From Aeromicrobium ginsengisoli (lineage in GTDB: Bacteria > Actinomycetota > Actinomycetes > Propionibacteriales > Nocardioidaceae): DNA of 64,000 nucleotides. The first letter of the stretch is position 1. Every line of letters begins with the position of its first letter. This document shows, in pieces, positions 7,628 through 15,842 of the stretch. The stretch lies in NCBI RefSeq assembly GCF_004134905.2, contig NZ_SDPQ02000001.1, positions 868,001-932,000 of the forward strand. Direction: 5' to 3'. The translations under genes and the position numbers were made by a program. Under the pieces are notes generated by a model. The model did no database searches. It saw nothing but the letters and a program-made list of their open reading frames with translations, and was not told where the DNA came from.

Positions 7628-8742
7628 TCGGCAGCAGCTGACGACACCGGGCTGGGTTGCCTGTTCCGCCCCGGAAGCCTGTCGACGATCGGGTCGGCCA
7701 CGTCCCAGAACAGGTCGGCAACGGGTCGAAGCCTCGACCGTATCCACCTGTCGAACACGATGAAGGTCGTCGTGCTCACGAAGATCGAGTCGAACGCGAT
7801 CATCGACAGCGAGAACCACGGCAGCGCCATGAACACCGCGATCGACAGGTGGAACATGATCGCGCAGAAGATCGCGATACGCCGGGCGATCGGGTGCAGC
7901 AACGCGAAACCGAAACCGATCTGCACGACCATCGCCACGTACGTCCCCAGGCCCACCATCACGCCGAAGTGCGTCATGGCGTCGGTGAGGAACGGGAAGG
8001 GCTTGTACTCCTGCAGCTGCATCGGATAGTAGATCGCGGTCCCGTGGAACCACAGCGGGCCCTGAGCCTTGAACCAGCCGGCCGAGAAGTAGATCATGAT
8101 GAGCTGCCAGCCCAGGGCGATCAGGACGACGTTGTGCAGGCCATTGGTGAACCACGAGGGCAGCACGCGCTGGCTGTTGTAGAGGTTCTTGACGACCGCG
8201 ATGATGCCGCCCGACCCGGAGCCCATGGGCTCGGCCTTCGTGCGGGCGCGCCGTCGCGCGTCGAGCGACCAGTACTCGCTGGTGTGCAGGAACAGGATGA
8301 GCAGGGTGCCGATCCGCAGGATGTTGTCGCCCTGGTCACCGAGGACGGGGATCCGCTCGATGATCGAGATGTGCCCGATCAGCATGAGGGCGCCGACCAG
8401 CCGGGTGTGCCAGCCGAGGACGAACAGCAGCGCCACGAAGATCACGAGCAGGTAGTAGAACAGGAACGTCGTGTTGCCCATGTGGCTGACGATCAGCCGG
8501 GGCGGCCAGTACATGTCGTTGCCGTCCTGCGCCGGCTTGTTCCACACCGACCCCTGGCCGAACATCAGGTTGCGGACGCGGAAGTTGGTGATCAGGATGC
8601 CCATCACCGAGCAGCCCGACAGGATCCGCGCGAGCGAAGCGCCATAGAGCGAGCGCTTGTCGGTCAGGAGCCATGACTCGAACCGGTCGTACCACTCGTT
8701 GACCAGGTCGAGACCCCGCGATGCGACGGACGGTTGCGACAC
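7624..8742 (-). CDS. HTTM domain membrane protein (vitamin-K gamma-carboxylase-like)
   Basis: A 372-residue polytopic protein of the HTTM (horizontally transferred transmembrane) family, with features such as GWHTRLVGALMLIGHISI, GDNILRIGTLLILFL and YFSAGWFKAQGPLWFHG, and about eight membrane spans. HTTM domains are related to the membrane part of vitamin-K-dependent gamma-glutamyl carboxylase and to Bacillus SdpB, which helps mature a toxin peptide. The substrate here is unknown. The GTG start lies two bases after the stop of the upstream DUF5819 gene, so the two are translationally coupled and probably function together at the membrane. Confidence 0.85.
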   Translation of the reverse strand: MSQPSVASRGLDLVNEWYDRFESWLLTDKRSLYGASLARILSGCSVMGILITNFRVRNLMFGQGSVWNKPAQDGNDMYWPPRLIVSHMGNTTFLFYYLLVIFVALLFVLGWHTRLVGALMLIGHISIIERIPVLGDQGDNILRIGTLLILFLHTSEYWSLDARRRARTKAEPMGSGSGGIIAVVKNLYNSQRVLPSWFTNGLHNVVLIALGWQLIMIYFSAGWFKAQGPLWFHGTAIYYPMQLQEYKPFPFLTDAMTHFGVMVGLGTYVAMVVQIGFGFALLHPIARRIAIFCAIMFHLSIAVFMALPWFSLSMIAFDSIFVSTTTFIVFDRWIRSRLRPVADLFWDVADPIVDRLPGRNRQPSPVSSAAAD

Positions 8743-8744
8743 GA

Positions 8745-9554
8745 CTACTCACCGTCCTTCGAGCTCTTGGGTGCCTTGGGAACGTAGCCGTTGAACGCCG
8801 CCTGGGCGTCGGCGTTGCCCGGCATGGCCTTGCGAACACCGACGCGGTAGTAGGTGAACGGGACGTCGAGGAAGTTCTCCTTGTTGCGCTGGGTGTAGTT
8901 GGGCACCGAGCGGTGGCCGACCTGGAACTCGACGGCCGTCACTCCCTTGCCCCAGCGAGCCGTGGCGTACATCGTGCCGTAGCGGGTCAGCATCTCGTCG
9001 TTGTCGAGATACTGACTGATCGCCTGCAAGCCCGCGATGCCTCGCGTGTTGGTCTGCCTGAGCAGGTCGGCGAGCTTGCTGCGCGGTGAGGTGTAGAGGG
9101 CGCCGGCGATGATCAGCCGTTGCTTGTCGTTGAACTGCCCCACGGTCGAGTTGATGTTGCCGCCGAGCCGTCGCGTCGCGGAGTGGAAGCGCGACGGGTT
9201 GACGAGGTACTTGATGCGCTGGTCCTCGTTGCCCGTGATGTCGAACCATTCGGTCACGCGCGTGTCCGGATCGCCGGGCCTGCCGTAGTAGGCGCGGATC
9301 TTGACGTTCTCACCGCCGCGCCGGGGCGTCGGCGCGAAGACGGACCATGACTGCTCGAACGGGAAGACCTTGTTGTTGATGTAGGAGTAGAGGTTCTTCT
9401 GACCCACCGCGTCACGGAACGGGTTGGACGGCTGGATCCAGATCGTGATCAGTGCCGTGTGGATGGCGAACACGACGCCGATCGTGACGACCACCAGGCG
9501 CCGCGCGATCGAAGGAACGGGCGTCGCGTGACGCGAGGGCTTCAACTCTTCCAC
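8745..9554 (-). CDS. DUF5819 family membrane-anchored protein
   Basis: A 269-residue protein with one N-terminal membrane helix (residues about 18-42, RRLVVVTIGVVFAIHTALI) and an extracytoplasmic region with FPFEQSWSVFAPTPRRGGE. That motif, with a membrane anchor and a partner HTTM protein, resembles the SdpA half of the Bacillus SdpA/SdpB pair; this comparison is inference from motif and context. The GTG start has AAGGA a few bases upstream. Two bases separate it from the HTTM gene. A strong hairpin upstream isolates the pair from the LPDTG gene. Confidence 0.75.
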   Translation of the reverse strand: MEELKPSRHATPVPSIARRLVVVTIGVVFAIHTALITIWIQPSNPFRDAVGQKNLYSYINNKVFPFEQSWSVFAPTPRRGGENVKIRAYYGRPGDPDTRVTEWFDITGNEDQRIKYLVNPSRFHSATRRLGGNINSTVGQFNDKQRLIIAGALYTSPRSKLADLLRQTNTRGIAGLQAISQYLDNDEMLTRYGTMYATARWGKGVTAVEFQVGHRSVPNYTQRNKENFLDVPFTYYRVGVRKAMPGNADAQAAFNGYVPKAPKSSKDGE

Positions 9555-9574
9555 TCAAGTGTCCTTACGTGACA

Positions 9575-9618
9575 GACGCTGTCCACGGCTACGCCGAAGC
9601 GTAGCCGTGGACAGCGTC
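9575..9618 (-). terminator. Strong hairpin terminator after the LPDTG-protein gene
   Basis: Perfect 20-bp arms (9575-9594 and 9599-9618) close a CGAA tetraloop. It lies between the stop of the repeat protein (9656) and the start of the DUF5819 gene (9554), both on the minus strand. Confidence 0.75.
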
Positions 9619-9655
9619 AGGTGCCGTGTTGTGAAACTCGTGTCGCTCGTTTGAC

Positions 9656-11083
9656 TCAGGCCTGCTGGCGGCGACGTGCACCGAAGATGACCGCGCCACC
9701 CGCAGCGACGAGAACTCCGCCGGCAGCGAGCAGACCGAGGTTCGAGCCACCGGTGTCCGGCAGGGCGTCGTCGTCGCAGTCGTCCGAAGCGGCCTTGAAC
9801 TGGGTCGCGCTCAGGACGCTCGTCGTGCTCGTGCCCGTGAGGCCCGTCGTCAGGAGGCCGTCGAGGGCTCCTTCAGTCGCAACCGCGTCGAGGTCCGTGT
9901 CACCGAGGATCGCGTTGGTGTTGGACACCGCGTCGATGTCGAGGCTGGCAACCGCGCCGCCGTCCGTCTCGGTGCCGGTCGCGAGGAGACCCGCGACGCC
10001 GACCGAGTTGGGGCTGGCAACCGCGGAGATGTCCAGGCCGGTGTCGATGAGCTCGCCCTGGGTCGTCGCGCCGGCGTCGCCGTTGACGGCGGCGTCAGCG
10101 GTGACGGCCTCGAGGCCCTCAACGCCCACCGAGTTGTTGGCGGCGACGGCGTCGAGGTCGAGGCCGGCGGCAACTTCACCATCGGTCTCGGTGCCGGTCG
10201 TGCTGGTGACGGCCGTGATGCCCTCGATGCCGATCGAGTTGGTCGAGGCGACCGCGTCGATGTCGGTGTTGGAGGTGACGAGCTCGCCCGTGGTCTGGGT
10301 GCCGGTGACGGCTTCCAGGCCGGTCGTGCCGTCGACGTCCGTCGCGATCGAGTTGGTCGCGGCGACAGCATCGAGGTCGAGGCCGGCGGCGACTTCACCA
10401 TCGGTCTCGGTGCCGGTGGTGCTCGTCGCGATGATGCCGTCGAGCGCAACGGAGTTGGTCGAGGCGACGGCGTCGATGTCCGTGTTGGAGGTGACGAGCT
10501 CGCCGTCGGTCTCGGTGCCGGTGGCGATCGTGCCCGCTTCGTTGGCGCCGACGTCGGTGGCGATCGAGTTGGTCGAGGCGACCGCGTCGATGTCGAGCGC
10601 GTCGTCGTCGGTGCCGAGGGCCAGTCCGCCGTCGGTGTTCTGGCTCGTCGCGACGACACCGTCGGTGATCGTCGAGTTGGTGCTGGCGACAGCCTGGATG
10701 TCGGTGTTCTGCGTGACCAGGTTGCCGTCGGTCTCGGTGCCCGTCGTGAGCTGACCGGCCTCGGAGTTGATCGCGTTGGGCGCGGAAACCGCGACACCGT
10801 CGATGAGGGTCACGAGCTGACCGTCGGTCTCGTCGCCGTCGGCGTCGACGTTGACCGACGTCGAGTCCGTCGCGTCCGTGTCGGCGCTGGTGTCAGCATC
10901 CGTGTCGGCGTCGGCGTCGGTGTCGGCGTTCGTGTCGGCACTGGTGTCTGCGCTGTTGTCGACACAGCTGTCAGCAGTGACGAGGCTCGCGGGGGCAGCG
11001 CTGGCGCTACCGGCGAAACCGATCGATGTACCGGAAGCCAGAACCAGGGTTCCGAGTGCCATGGTGGCTTTGCGGATCTTCAT
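9656..11083 (-). CDS. Acidic repeat surface protein with LPDTG sorting signal
   Basis: A 475-residue exported protein. Residues 1-31 form a signal peptide ending in GSASA. A short run of Ala-Asp-Thr units (SADTSADTNADTDADAD) follows. Residues about 80-400 contain roughly nine degenerate repeats of 35-45 residues built from TGTETDGELV, NTDIDAVASTNS and similar phrases. LPDTG at about 441-445, a hydrophobic stretch and the tail ARRRQQA form a class E-like sortase signal, so it should be anchored to the cell wall; no sortase gene is in the window. The ATG at 11083 has GAGGAAA upstream; a longer reading to 11131 lacks one. Function is unknown. Confidence 0.85.
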   Translation of the reverse strand: MKIRKATMALGTLVLASGTSIGFAGSASAAPASLVTADSCVDNSADTSADTNADTDADADTDADTSADTDATDSTSVNVDADGDETDGQLVTLIDGVAVSAPNAINSEAGQLTTGTETDGNLVTQNTDIQAVASTNSTITDGVVATSQNTDGGLALGTDDDALDIDAVASTNSIATDVGANEAGTIATGTETDGELVTSNTDIDAVASTNSVALDGIIATSTTGTETDGEVAAGLDLDAVAATNSIATDVDGTTGLEAVTGTQTTGELVTSNTDIDAVASTNSIGIEGITAVTSTTGTETDGEVAAGLDLDAVAANNSVGVEGLEAVTADAAVNGDAGATTQGELIDTGLDISAVASPNSVGVAGLLATGTETDGGAVASLDIDAVSNTNAILGDTDLDAVATEGALDGLLTTGLTGTSTTSVLSATQFKAASDDCDDDALPDTGGSNLGLLAAGGVLVAAGGAVIFGARRRQQA

Positions 11084-11266
11084 GCGTTTCCTCGTCATTC
11101 TGCGTGTCAACGGGAGTTCAGGGACTTGCATTACGTGTGTTGGCGCCCCGAGGGCAACACGAGCGCTGAAAAATTACCACACACGCGTCAGTTCCGAGAC
11201 ATCCAGTCCGCATGTCGAAACCGAAAATCGCCACGCGGAGTTCTTACACAGTAATCAACGATTGCC

Positions 11267-11288
11267 CCGCCCGCTGGTTATTGGGCGG
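11267..11288 (-). terminator. Small GC hairpin at the end of the secreted hypothetical gene
   Basis: CCGCCC (11267-11272) pairs with GGGCGG (11283-11288) around a 10-base loop that includes the TAA stop. The rest of 11084-11277 is comparatively AT-rich and probably holds the promoter of the repeat protein, but no clear box was identified. Confidence 0.35.
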
Positions 11289-12045
11289 CCGCGACAATTT
11301 CGACTTGTTGTGACACCTGGACCTGAATGGCTGTCTCCATCGCGGCGAGGCGCTTGAAGAGCTCGACGGGGCGGTCCCCCAGCTGGAAGAAGAACGCCTT
11401 CTGCTCGTCGATCTTCTTGGCCCCGTCCTTGGTCATCGACACGATGTCGTTGGCGTACGTCATGAGGTCGAGCCGCAGCAGCTCGGCACCCTCGGGCGCG
11501 TTCTGCTTCTTCAGGCGGTTGCGGGCCTTCTCGTATGCCGGGAGCACGCGTTCGCGAAGCGGGTCGCCGTTGACGACGGCCTCGTCACCGAGGAGCGTCC
11601 CCGGGCGCAATGCCACGAGCTTCTTGCCGGCGGCGATGAACCTCGAGTTGGGGATCGCCTGCGTCCGCAGGTAGAGCTCGAGGTCCTTCAGCGGTGCGAG
11701 CGCCGAGGCCCGGTGGGGGCCGGCGTCCTCATAGGCGCCGCTGTGCTCTCGCCCGTACGCCGTCGTCGAGCCCGCTCGCAGGCGTGGTGCGTCCGCGATG
11801 CGGTTCTGCACGACGTCGAGGAGCGCCGGGTAGCCGTCCTGGTCGGCGTCATGCTCGCTCTTGACCTTCGCTGCTGCCTTGACGACGTACGCGTCGATGA
11901 CCGCCTCGAAGCGTTGCGCCACACGATCGGCGTCGTTGATCTGATCACGCTGCTCCGGCGACTTGGCGACCACGGAGCCGAGGCCGGAGAGCACGAGGCC
12001 GATGACGAACGTCGCGAGCAGCGCGAGTCTCAGGCGGGCCCTCAT
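11278..12045 (-). CDS. Exported hypothetical protein
   Basis: A 255-residue protein from the ATG at 12045. Residues 1-24 (MRARLRLALLATFVIGLVLSG) form a signal peptide or membrane anchor. The mature part is charged and mostly helical, with LPAYEKARNRLKKQNAP and KKIDEQKAFFFQLGDRPVELFKRLAAMETAIQ; no domain is recognised. Starting at 12120 would overlap the upstream hydrolase gene and place 25 charged residues before the hydrophobic segment, so the later start is preferred. It follows the hydrolase gene by 61 bases on the same strand and may be co-transcribed. Confidence 0.65.
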   Translation of the reverse strand: MRARLRLALLATFVIGLVLSGLGSVVAKSPEQRDQINDADRVAQRFEAVIDAYVVKAAAKVKSEHDADQDGYPALLDVVQNRIADAPRLRAGSTTAYGREHSGAYEDAGPHRASALAPLKDLELYLRTQAIPNSRFIAAGKKLVALRPGTLLGDEAVVNGDPLRERVLPAYEKARNRLKKQNAPEGAELLRLDLMTYANDIVSMTKDGAKKIDEQKAFFFQLGDRPVELFKRLAAMETAIQVQVSQQVEIVAAAQ

Positions 12046-12106
12046 GGTTCCAGTGTGCGACGAGACAGGGGCATCACGCCGTTTGGGCGCCCGCCTGGCT
12101 CCGCCC

Positions 12107-13633
12107 TCACTCCGTGTCATCGCACGTCACCGCTCCGGTCGGCTGCTCGCGGAACAGCAAGTAGCGGTTGACCACGCCGTCGACGCAGGCGTTGCCGACC
12201 CCGTATCCCGTGTGGCCGTCACCCTTGCGGGTCACGAGGATGCCCGACGACAGGTCCCTCGCCAGCGTCTCGGACCATGCGTAGGGCGTGGCGGGATCGC
12301 GGGTCGAGCCGATCACGACGATCGGAGCCGCGCCCTCGGCATGGACGGGCCGTTGCGGATGCTTGGACCTGGCCGGCCAGTCCTGGCACTCAGCTGCGGA
12401 CCACGCCATGACACCACCGAAGACCGGCGACGCGTCCTGATAGTCCGGGAGCAGCCGGGCGATGTCGCCGTCGCTCGGCGCCTTGGGGAAGTCCAGGCAG
12501 CGGATCCCGAAGAACGCCTGCGCGCTGTTGTCGCGATACGTGCCGTCCTGCCGCCGTCCGTAGTACTGGTCGCTCAGCGTCAGGAGGATGCTGCCGTCGC
12601 CGAACCCCGCGCGTACGAGTCCGGTGGTCAGGACGCTCCAGCTGTCGGGGTCGTACATCGCGTAGGCGATGCCATAGATGGCCGCGCCCTCGGTCAGCTT
12701 GCGGTCGAAGCGGGTCTGGATCGGCTTCTCCTCGAGCGCTGCAAGGAGCTCGAGGATGTTGTCGCTGGCTGCCTTCTGGTCCTCGCCGAGTGGGCAGTCG
12801 CCGTCCTCGAGGCAGGCTGCGACGTAGGCCTTGAGCTCTCGCTGGAAGCTCTTGGCCTGGTCGTAGCCCTGGCGCTCCTTGCTCAACGAGGGATCCACTG
12901 CGCCGTCGAGGATCATCGCCCCGGTGTGGCGCGGGAACAGGTCGGCGTACGTCGCGCCGAGCTGGGTGCCGTAGGAGGCGCCGTAGTAGTCGAGCTTCCG
13001 CTCACCCATGAGCGCGCGGAGCACGTCGAGGTCGCGCGCCGCCTCCTCGGTCGAGACGTGTGAGGCCAGGGCACCCGAGTGCTTGACGCACGCCTTGCCC
13101 AGCTTGCGGAAGCCGTCACCCAGCTTGTCGACGAGCTTGAGCGTGTCGGGGTCGGGATCCAGCGCGACGAGCTTGTCGAACGACGTGTCCGACTCGCACT
13201 TCAGCGGATCGCTCTGCCCCACGCCGCGCGGGTCGAAGCCGATGATGTCGCGCTTCTCGAGCACGTCCCTGGACGTCAGCGACGCGAACGTGTCGACGAA
13301 GCCGACGCCCGAGCCACCGGGACCACCCGGGTTGATGAAGACCTTGCCGTCGGCCTTGCCCGACGCGGCCGGGCGCAGCTTGACCCTGAGCCGGATCGTC
13401 GTGCCCGCGGGCTTGTCGTAGTCGAGGGGTACGCGTACCCAGGTGCACAGTGACCCCTCGCAGTCCGTCCACGTGAGCTTCTGGTCGTAGAACCTGGCCA
13501 GACCTGCCGGCGCCTTCTCCCCCGTCGCCACCGGGATGAGGCTGCGTTCGTCGTCGCGGTCCTGCGCGTACGCCGCGACGATGATCACCCCGGCCATCAT
13601 GGCGGCGATGCCGAGGCTGATGCGGGCGAGCAC
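12107..13633 (-). CDS. Exported alpha/beta-hydrolase, tripeptidyl aminopeptidase (TAP) family
   Basis: A 508-residue protein with an N-terminal hydrophobic segment (residues 4-22) as export signal or anchor. NPGGPGGSG near residue 100 is the oxyanion-hole region of the proline iminopeptidase/TAP group, DIIGFDPRGVGQSDP follows, the nucleophile elbow is YYGASYGTQLG (Ser of GASYG), and the C-terminal TAP-like domain supplies GDGHTGYG with the catalytic histidine. Streptomyces relatives remove N-terminal tripeptides outside the cell; specificity here is inferred. The GTG start has AGGAAGG about 12 bases upstream and a promoter-like TAGGCT at 13673-13678. Confidence 0.88.
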   Translation of the reverse strand: MLARISLGIAAMMAGVIIVAAYAQDRDDERSLIPVATGEKAPAGLARFYDQKLTWTDCEGSLCTWVRVPLDYDKPAGTTIRLRVKLRPAASGKADGKVFINPGGPGGSGVGFVDTFASLTSRDVLEKRDIIGFDPRGVGQSDPLKCESDTSFDKLVALDPDPDTLKLVDKLGDGFRKLGKACVKHSGALASHVSTEEAARDLDVLRALMGERKLDYYGASYGTQLGATYADLFPRHTGAMILDGAVDPSLSKERQGYDQAKSFQRELKAYVAACLEDGDCPLGEDQKAASDNILELLAALEEKPIQTRFDRKLTEGAAIYGIAYAMYDPDSWSVLTTGLVRAGFGDGSILLTLSDQYYGRRQDGTYRDNSAQAFFGIRCLDFPKAPSDGDIARLLPDYQDASPVFGGVMAWSAAECQDWPARSKHPQRPVHAEGAAPIVVIGSTRDPATPYAWSETLARDLSSGILVTRKGDGHTGYGVGNACVDGVVNRYLLFREQPTGAVTCDDTE

Positions 13634-13672
13634 GGGTGGCGGGGCCTTCCTGGTACGACGTGGGCGAGGACC

Positions 13673-13678
13673 AGCCTA
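13673..13678 (-). promoter_or_regulatory. Putative -10 box of the exported hydrolase gene
   Basis: TAGGCT on the minus strand lies about 40 bases upstream of the GTG start, leaving a short leader that carries AGGAAGG. The remaining sequence up to the tRNA hairpin (13679-13794) shows nothing recognisable. Confidence 0.35.
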
Positions 13679-13794
13679 GGGGTTGCCTCTCAATCGACAG
13701 CGGATCAGGGTACGCGGCGACTGACCGCGCGGGAGCCACGATCGAGCAGAAGACACTCCCTCGCGCGCGCTCCTCGCCGAATCATTGGACGTCC

Positions 13795-13845
13795 AGAACG
13801 ACATCGGACCCGGAGCAACGTGCGCTCCGGGTCCGATGTCGTTCT
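13795..13845 (-). terminator. Terminator hairpin of tRNA-Ala
   Basis: Perfect 22-bp arms (13795-13816 and 13824-13845) enclose a 7-base loop. The hairpin begins one base after the 3' end of the tRNA gene on the minus strand. Confidence 0.8.
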
Positions 13846-13846
13846 G

Positions 13847-13919
13847 TGGAGCATAGGAGATTCGAACTCCTGACCTCTTCCATGCCATGGAAGCGCGCTA
13901 CCAACTGCGCCAATGCCCC
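13847..13919 (-). tRNA. tRNA-Ala (anticodon GGC)
   Basis: A 73-nt cloverleaf on the minus strand. The acceptor stem GGGGCAT pairs with ATGCTCC with one G-U pair, the anticodon stem CTTCC/GGAAG closes the loop ATGGCAT with anticodon GGC, and the T arm has AGGAGTTCGAATCTCCT. The CCA end is not encoded. GGC reads GCC and GCU alanine codons. Confidence 0.95.
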
Positions 13920-13983
13920 GCTGCAGCCCGTGTGTTGGGCCTCGCCAATGTTAGCCGTTGACCCGCCGCATGCCCAAACCGGG

Positions 13984-14631
13984 TCACTCGTCGTCGGACA
14001 TGACCGGCTCCGGCAGCGTCCCCGCGTTCCACTCCGTGAGCCGCCACTGGAACCAGTCCTTGTGACGCGACTCCTCGAGCACCGACCACGCGCAGTTGCC
14101 GAGCCCGCCGAACGTGCTCCAGTGCGCCTCGGGAATGTCGAGGAACGCGCACGCGCCCGTGCGCAGGACCGCTCCGTGCGCCACGACGACCATGACGCCG
14201 TCGGCCGGCAGGTCTTCGAGCAGGTCGCGCAGGGCAGCCGCGAACCGCTCCCCCGCCTGACGGTGCGTCTCGCTGCCGGGGATCTGCGTCTCGTCGCCCT
14301 CGACCCAGGCCTTCATGCCGTCGGGGAACGCATCCCACGCCTCCCGCCACGTGAGCCCCTCACGCTCGCCGAAGTTGAGCTCGCGCAGCCGCGGATCGAG
14401 CTCGACCGCCGTACCGGTGAGGTCACCCAGGGTGCGTGCGGTGTCGGCAGCGCGTACGAGGTCTGAGCTCACGATGCGGTGGGGCCGCAGGGCGGCCAGG
14501 CGCGCGGCAGCGGCCTTGGCCTGCTCCAGCCCGACCTCGTCCAGGGGAATGTCGCTCTGCCCCTGCACGCGCCCCTCGACATTCCAGGACGTACGGCCGT
14601 GGCGCCACAGGATGACCTGGCGGGTCGTCAT
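13984..14631 (-). CDS. Histidine phosphatase family protein (phosphoglycerate mutase-like)
   Basis: A 215-residue protein beginning MTTRQVILWRHGRTSWN, where RHG carries the phospho-accepting histidine; EGRVQGQSDIPLDEVGLEQA and the later VVVAHGAVLRT (second catalytic His) complete the family signature. The ATG at 14629-14631 overlaps the TGA of rsfS in the ATGA style, so it is translated with rsfS. This rsfS-phosphatase pairing is common in Actinobacteria. Whether it acts on a sugar phosphate, a nucleotide or another substrate is not evident. It is the last gene of the nadD operon before tRNA-Ala. Confidence 0.88.
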   Translation of the reverse strand: MTTRQVILWRHGRTSWNVEGRVQGQSDIPLDEVGLEQAKAAAARLAALRPHRIVSSDLVRAADTARTLGDLTGTAVELDPRLRELNFGEREGLTWREAWDAFPDGMKAWVEGDETQIPGSETHRQAGERFAAALRDLLEDLPADGVMVVVAHGAVLRTGACAFLDIPEAHWSTFGGLGNCAWSVLEESRHKDWFQWRLTEWNAGTLPEPVMSDDE

Positions 14632-14981
14632 GACAACGGCACCACGGGGCAGTCGCTCCACAACCGCTCGAGGGCGTAGAAGACCCGCTCGTCCTGGTGC
14701 TGGATGTGCACCACGACGTCGGCGAAGTCCAGCAGGACCCAGCGGCCCTCGCGCTCGCCCTCACGGCGTACGGCCTTGGCGCCCAGCTCGATCATGCGCT
14801 CCTCGACGGCGTCCTGCACAGCGCGGACCTGGCGCGGGCTGGAGGCCGAGCACAGCAGGAAGACATCGGTGATCGCCAACAGCTCGGAGACGTCGAACGC
14901 GATGATGTCCTGAGCGAGCTTGTCCTCGGCCGCCGCGGCTGCCGCCTGGGTCAGCTCGACGGCACGTTCTGTCGCGGTCAT
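14628..14981 (-). CDS. rsfS: Ribosome silencing factor RsfS
   Basis: A 117-residue protein of the Iojap/RsfS family (DISAFDVS-like IIAFDVSELLAITDVFLLCS, then SPRQVRAVQDAVEERM and WVLLDFADVVVHIQHQDERVFYALE, which should be read as separate family blocks). It binds ribosomal protein L14 and blocks subunit joining when nutrients are low. The ATG at 14979-14981 has AGGAAGG eight bases upstream; an open frame continues to 15215 but has no family similarity. It lies between nadD and the histidine phosphatase, the usual neighbourhood. Confidence 0.93.
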   Translation of the reverse strand: MTATERAVELTQAAAAAAEDKLAQDIIAFDVSELLAITDVFLLCSASSPRQVRAVQDAVEERMIELGAKAVRREGEREGRWVLLDFADVVVHIQHQDERVFYALERLWSDCPVVPLS

Positions 14982-15057
14982 GCCGAAGCCTTCCTGAAGA
15001 GCCAACGATACGAAGGCGTCGGCATGAGTGCCTGATGATTCGCTCGCTGGCGCTCGG

Positions 15058-15681
15058 TCATGCCGAATCCTTCGAGTAGAGCTCGTGCTTGCCGATGTAC
15101 TGGACGACGCCGTCCGGCACGAGGTACCAGACCGGCTCGCCGCGTGCGACGCGGTGACGGCAGTCCGTCGACGAGATCGTGAGGGCTGGGATCTCGACCA
15201 GGGTGATGCGATCACGCGGGAGCCCCTCGAGCGTCACGTCGGTGAGCTCGTGGCCGGGACGGGTGCAGCCGACGAAGTGGGCCAGCTCGAACAGCTCCTC
15301 ATGGTCCTGCCACGTCAGCAGCGCCGCCATGGCGTCGGCGCCGGTGATGAAGTAGAGATCGGCGTCCGGGTGCAACGCGGTCAGCTCACGCAGCGTGTCG
15401 ATCGTGTAGGTCAGGCCGCTGCGGTCGATGTCGACGCGACTGACCTCGAACCGCGGGTTGGCGGCCGTCGCGATGACGGTCATGAGGTAGCGGTGCTCGG
15501 CCGGCGAGACCTCACGGTCGGCCTTCTGCCAGGGCTCGCCGGTGGGCACGAAGATGACCTCGTCGAGGTCGAACCACGACTGGACCTCGCTCGCGGCGAC
15601 CAGGTGGCCGTGGTGGATCGGGTCGAACGTGCCGCCCATGATGCCGATGCGTCGGCGCTCGTTGCCCTCGCGGCGGGCCAT
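15058..15681 (-). CDS. nadD: Nicotinate-nucleotide adenylyltransferase
   Basis: A 207-residue nucleotidyltransferase with the ATP-binding [12 protein letters not shown] near residue 16 and the C-terminal [10 protein letters not shown] (family ISSTxxR). It joins nicotinate mononucleotide and ATP to make deamido-NAD in the cytosol. The start codon lies five bases downstream of the stop of the 47-residue membrane protein, so the two are probably co-transcribed. A gap of 76 bases separates it from rsfS. Confidence 0.95.
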   Translation of the reverse strand: MARREGNERRRIGIMGGTFDPIHHGHLVAASEVQSWFDLDEVIFVPTGEPWQKADREVSPAEHRYLMTVIATAANPRFEVSRVDIDRSGLTYTIDTLRELTALHPDADLYFITGADAMAALLTWQDHEELFELAHFVGCTRPGHELTDVTLEGLPRDRITLVEIPALTISSTDCRHRVARGEPVWYLVPDGVVQYIGKHELYSKDSA

Positions 15682-15686
15682 GCCCT

Positions 15687-15830
15687 TCAGGAGTGCTCGC
15701 GACCCTTGCCGAAGGACAGCAGCGCGAGCATCAGGACGATCAGAATCGCGAGGGCGATGCCGCCGACCGCGTAGGGGTCGATGCCGATGTCGCGAAGGGG
15801 CTCTTCGGCCGCCACGAGGTTCGAGAACAT
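15687..15830 (-). CDS. 47-residue single-pass membrane protein between proA and nadD
   Basis: The minus strand reads [20 protein letters not shown], then a hydrophobic helix (residues about 21-40, [20 protein letters not shown]) and the basic tail GKGREHS. The frame ends in TGA five bases before nadD. A leaderless -10 box, TAGATT, lies six bases before the ATG and overlaps the proA stop codon. Small membrane proteins occur at this position in related genomes, but no function is known to me. Coding status is supported by the promoter, the membrane segment and the tight spacing. Confidence 0.7.
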   Translation of the reverse strand: MFSNLVAAEEPLRDIGIDPYAVGGIALAILIVLMLALLSFGKGREHS

Positions 15831-15836
15831 GGCCCC

Positions 15837-15842
15837 AATCTA
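15837..15842 (-). promoter_or_regulatory. Putative leaderless -10 box overlapping the proA stop codon
   Basis: TAGATT begins with the TAG stop of proA and is followed by six bases and the ATG of the 47-residue protein. It would drive the membrane protein, nadD, rsfS and histidine phosphatase genes independently of proA. Confidence 0.5.

Noticed and set aside
9656..10830. Regular repeats that could suggest a CRISPR array
   Set aside because: The repeats are degenerate, in frame, of coding period (35-45 codons), and lie inside an exported protein with a signal peptide and sorting signal; there are no fixed-length spacers and no cas genes.
13847..13919. tRNA-Ala as an integration site of a mobile element
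   Set aside because: No integrase, no repeated tRNA 3' end and no foreign-looking block is adjacent; the perfect hairpin beside it is a terminator.
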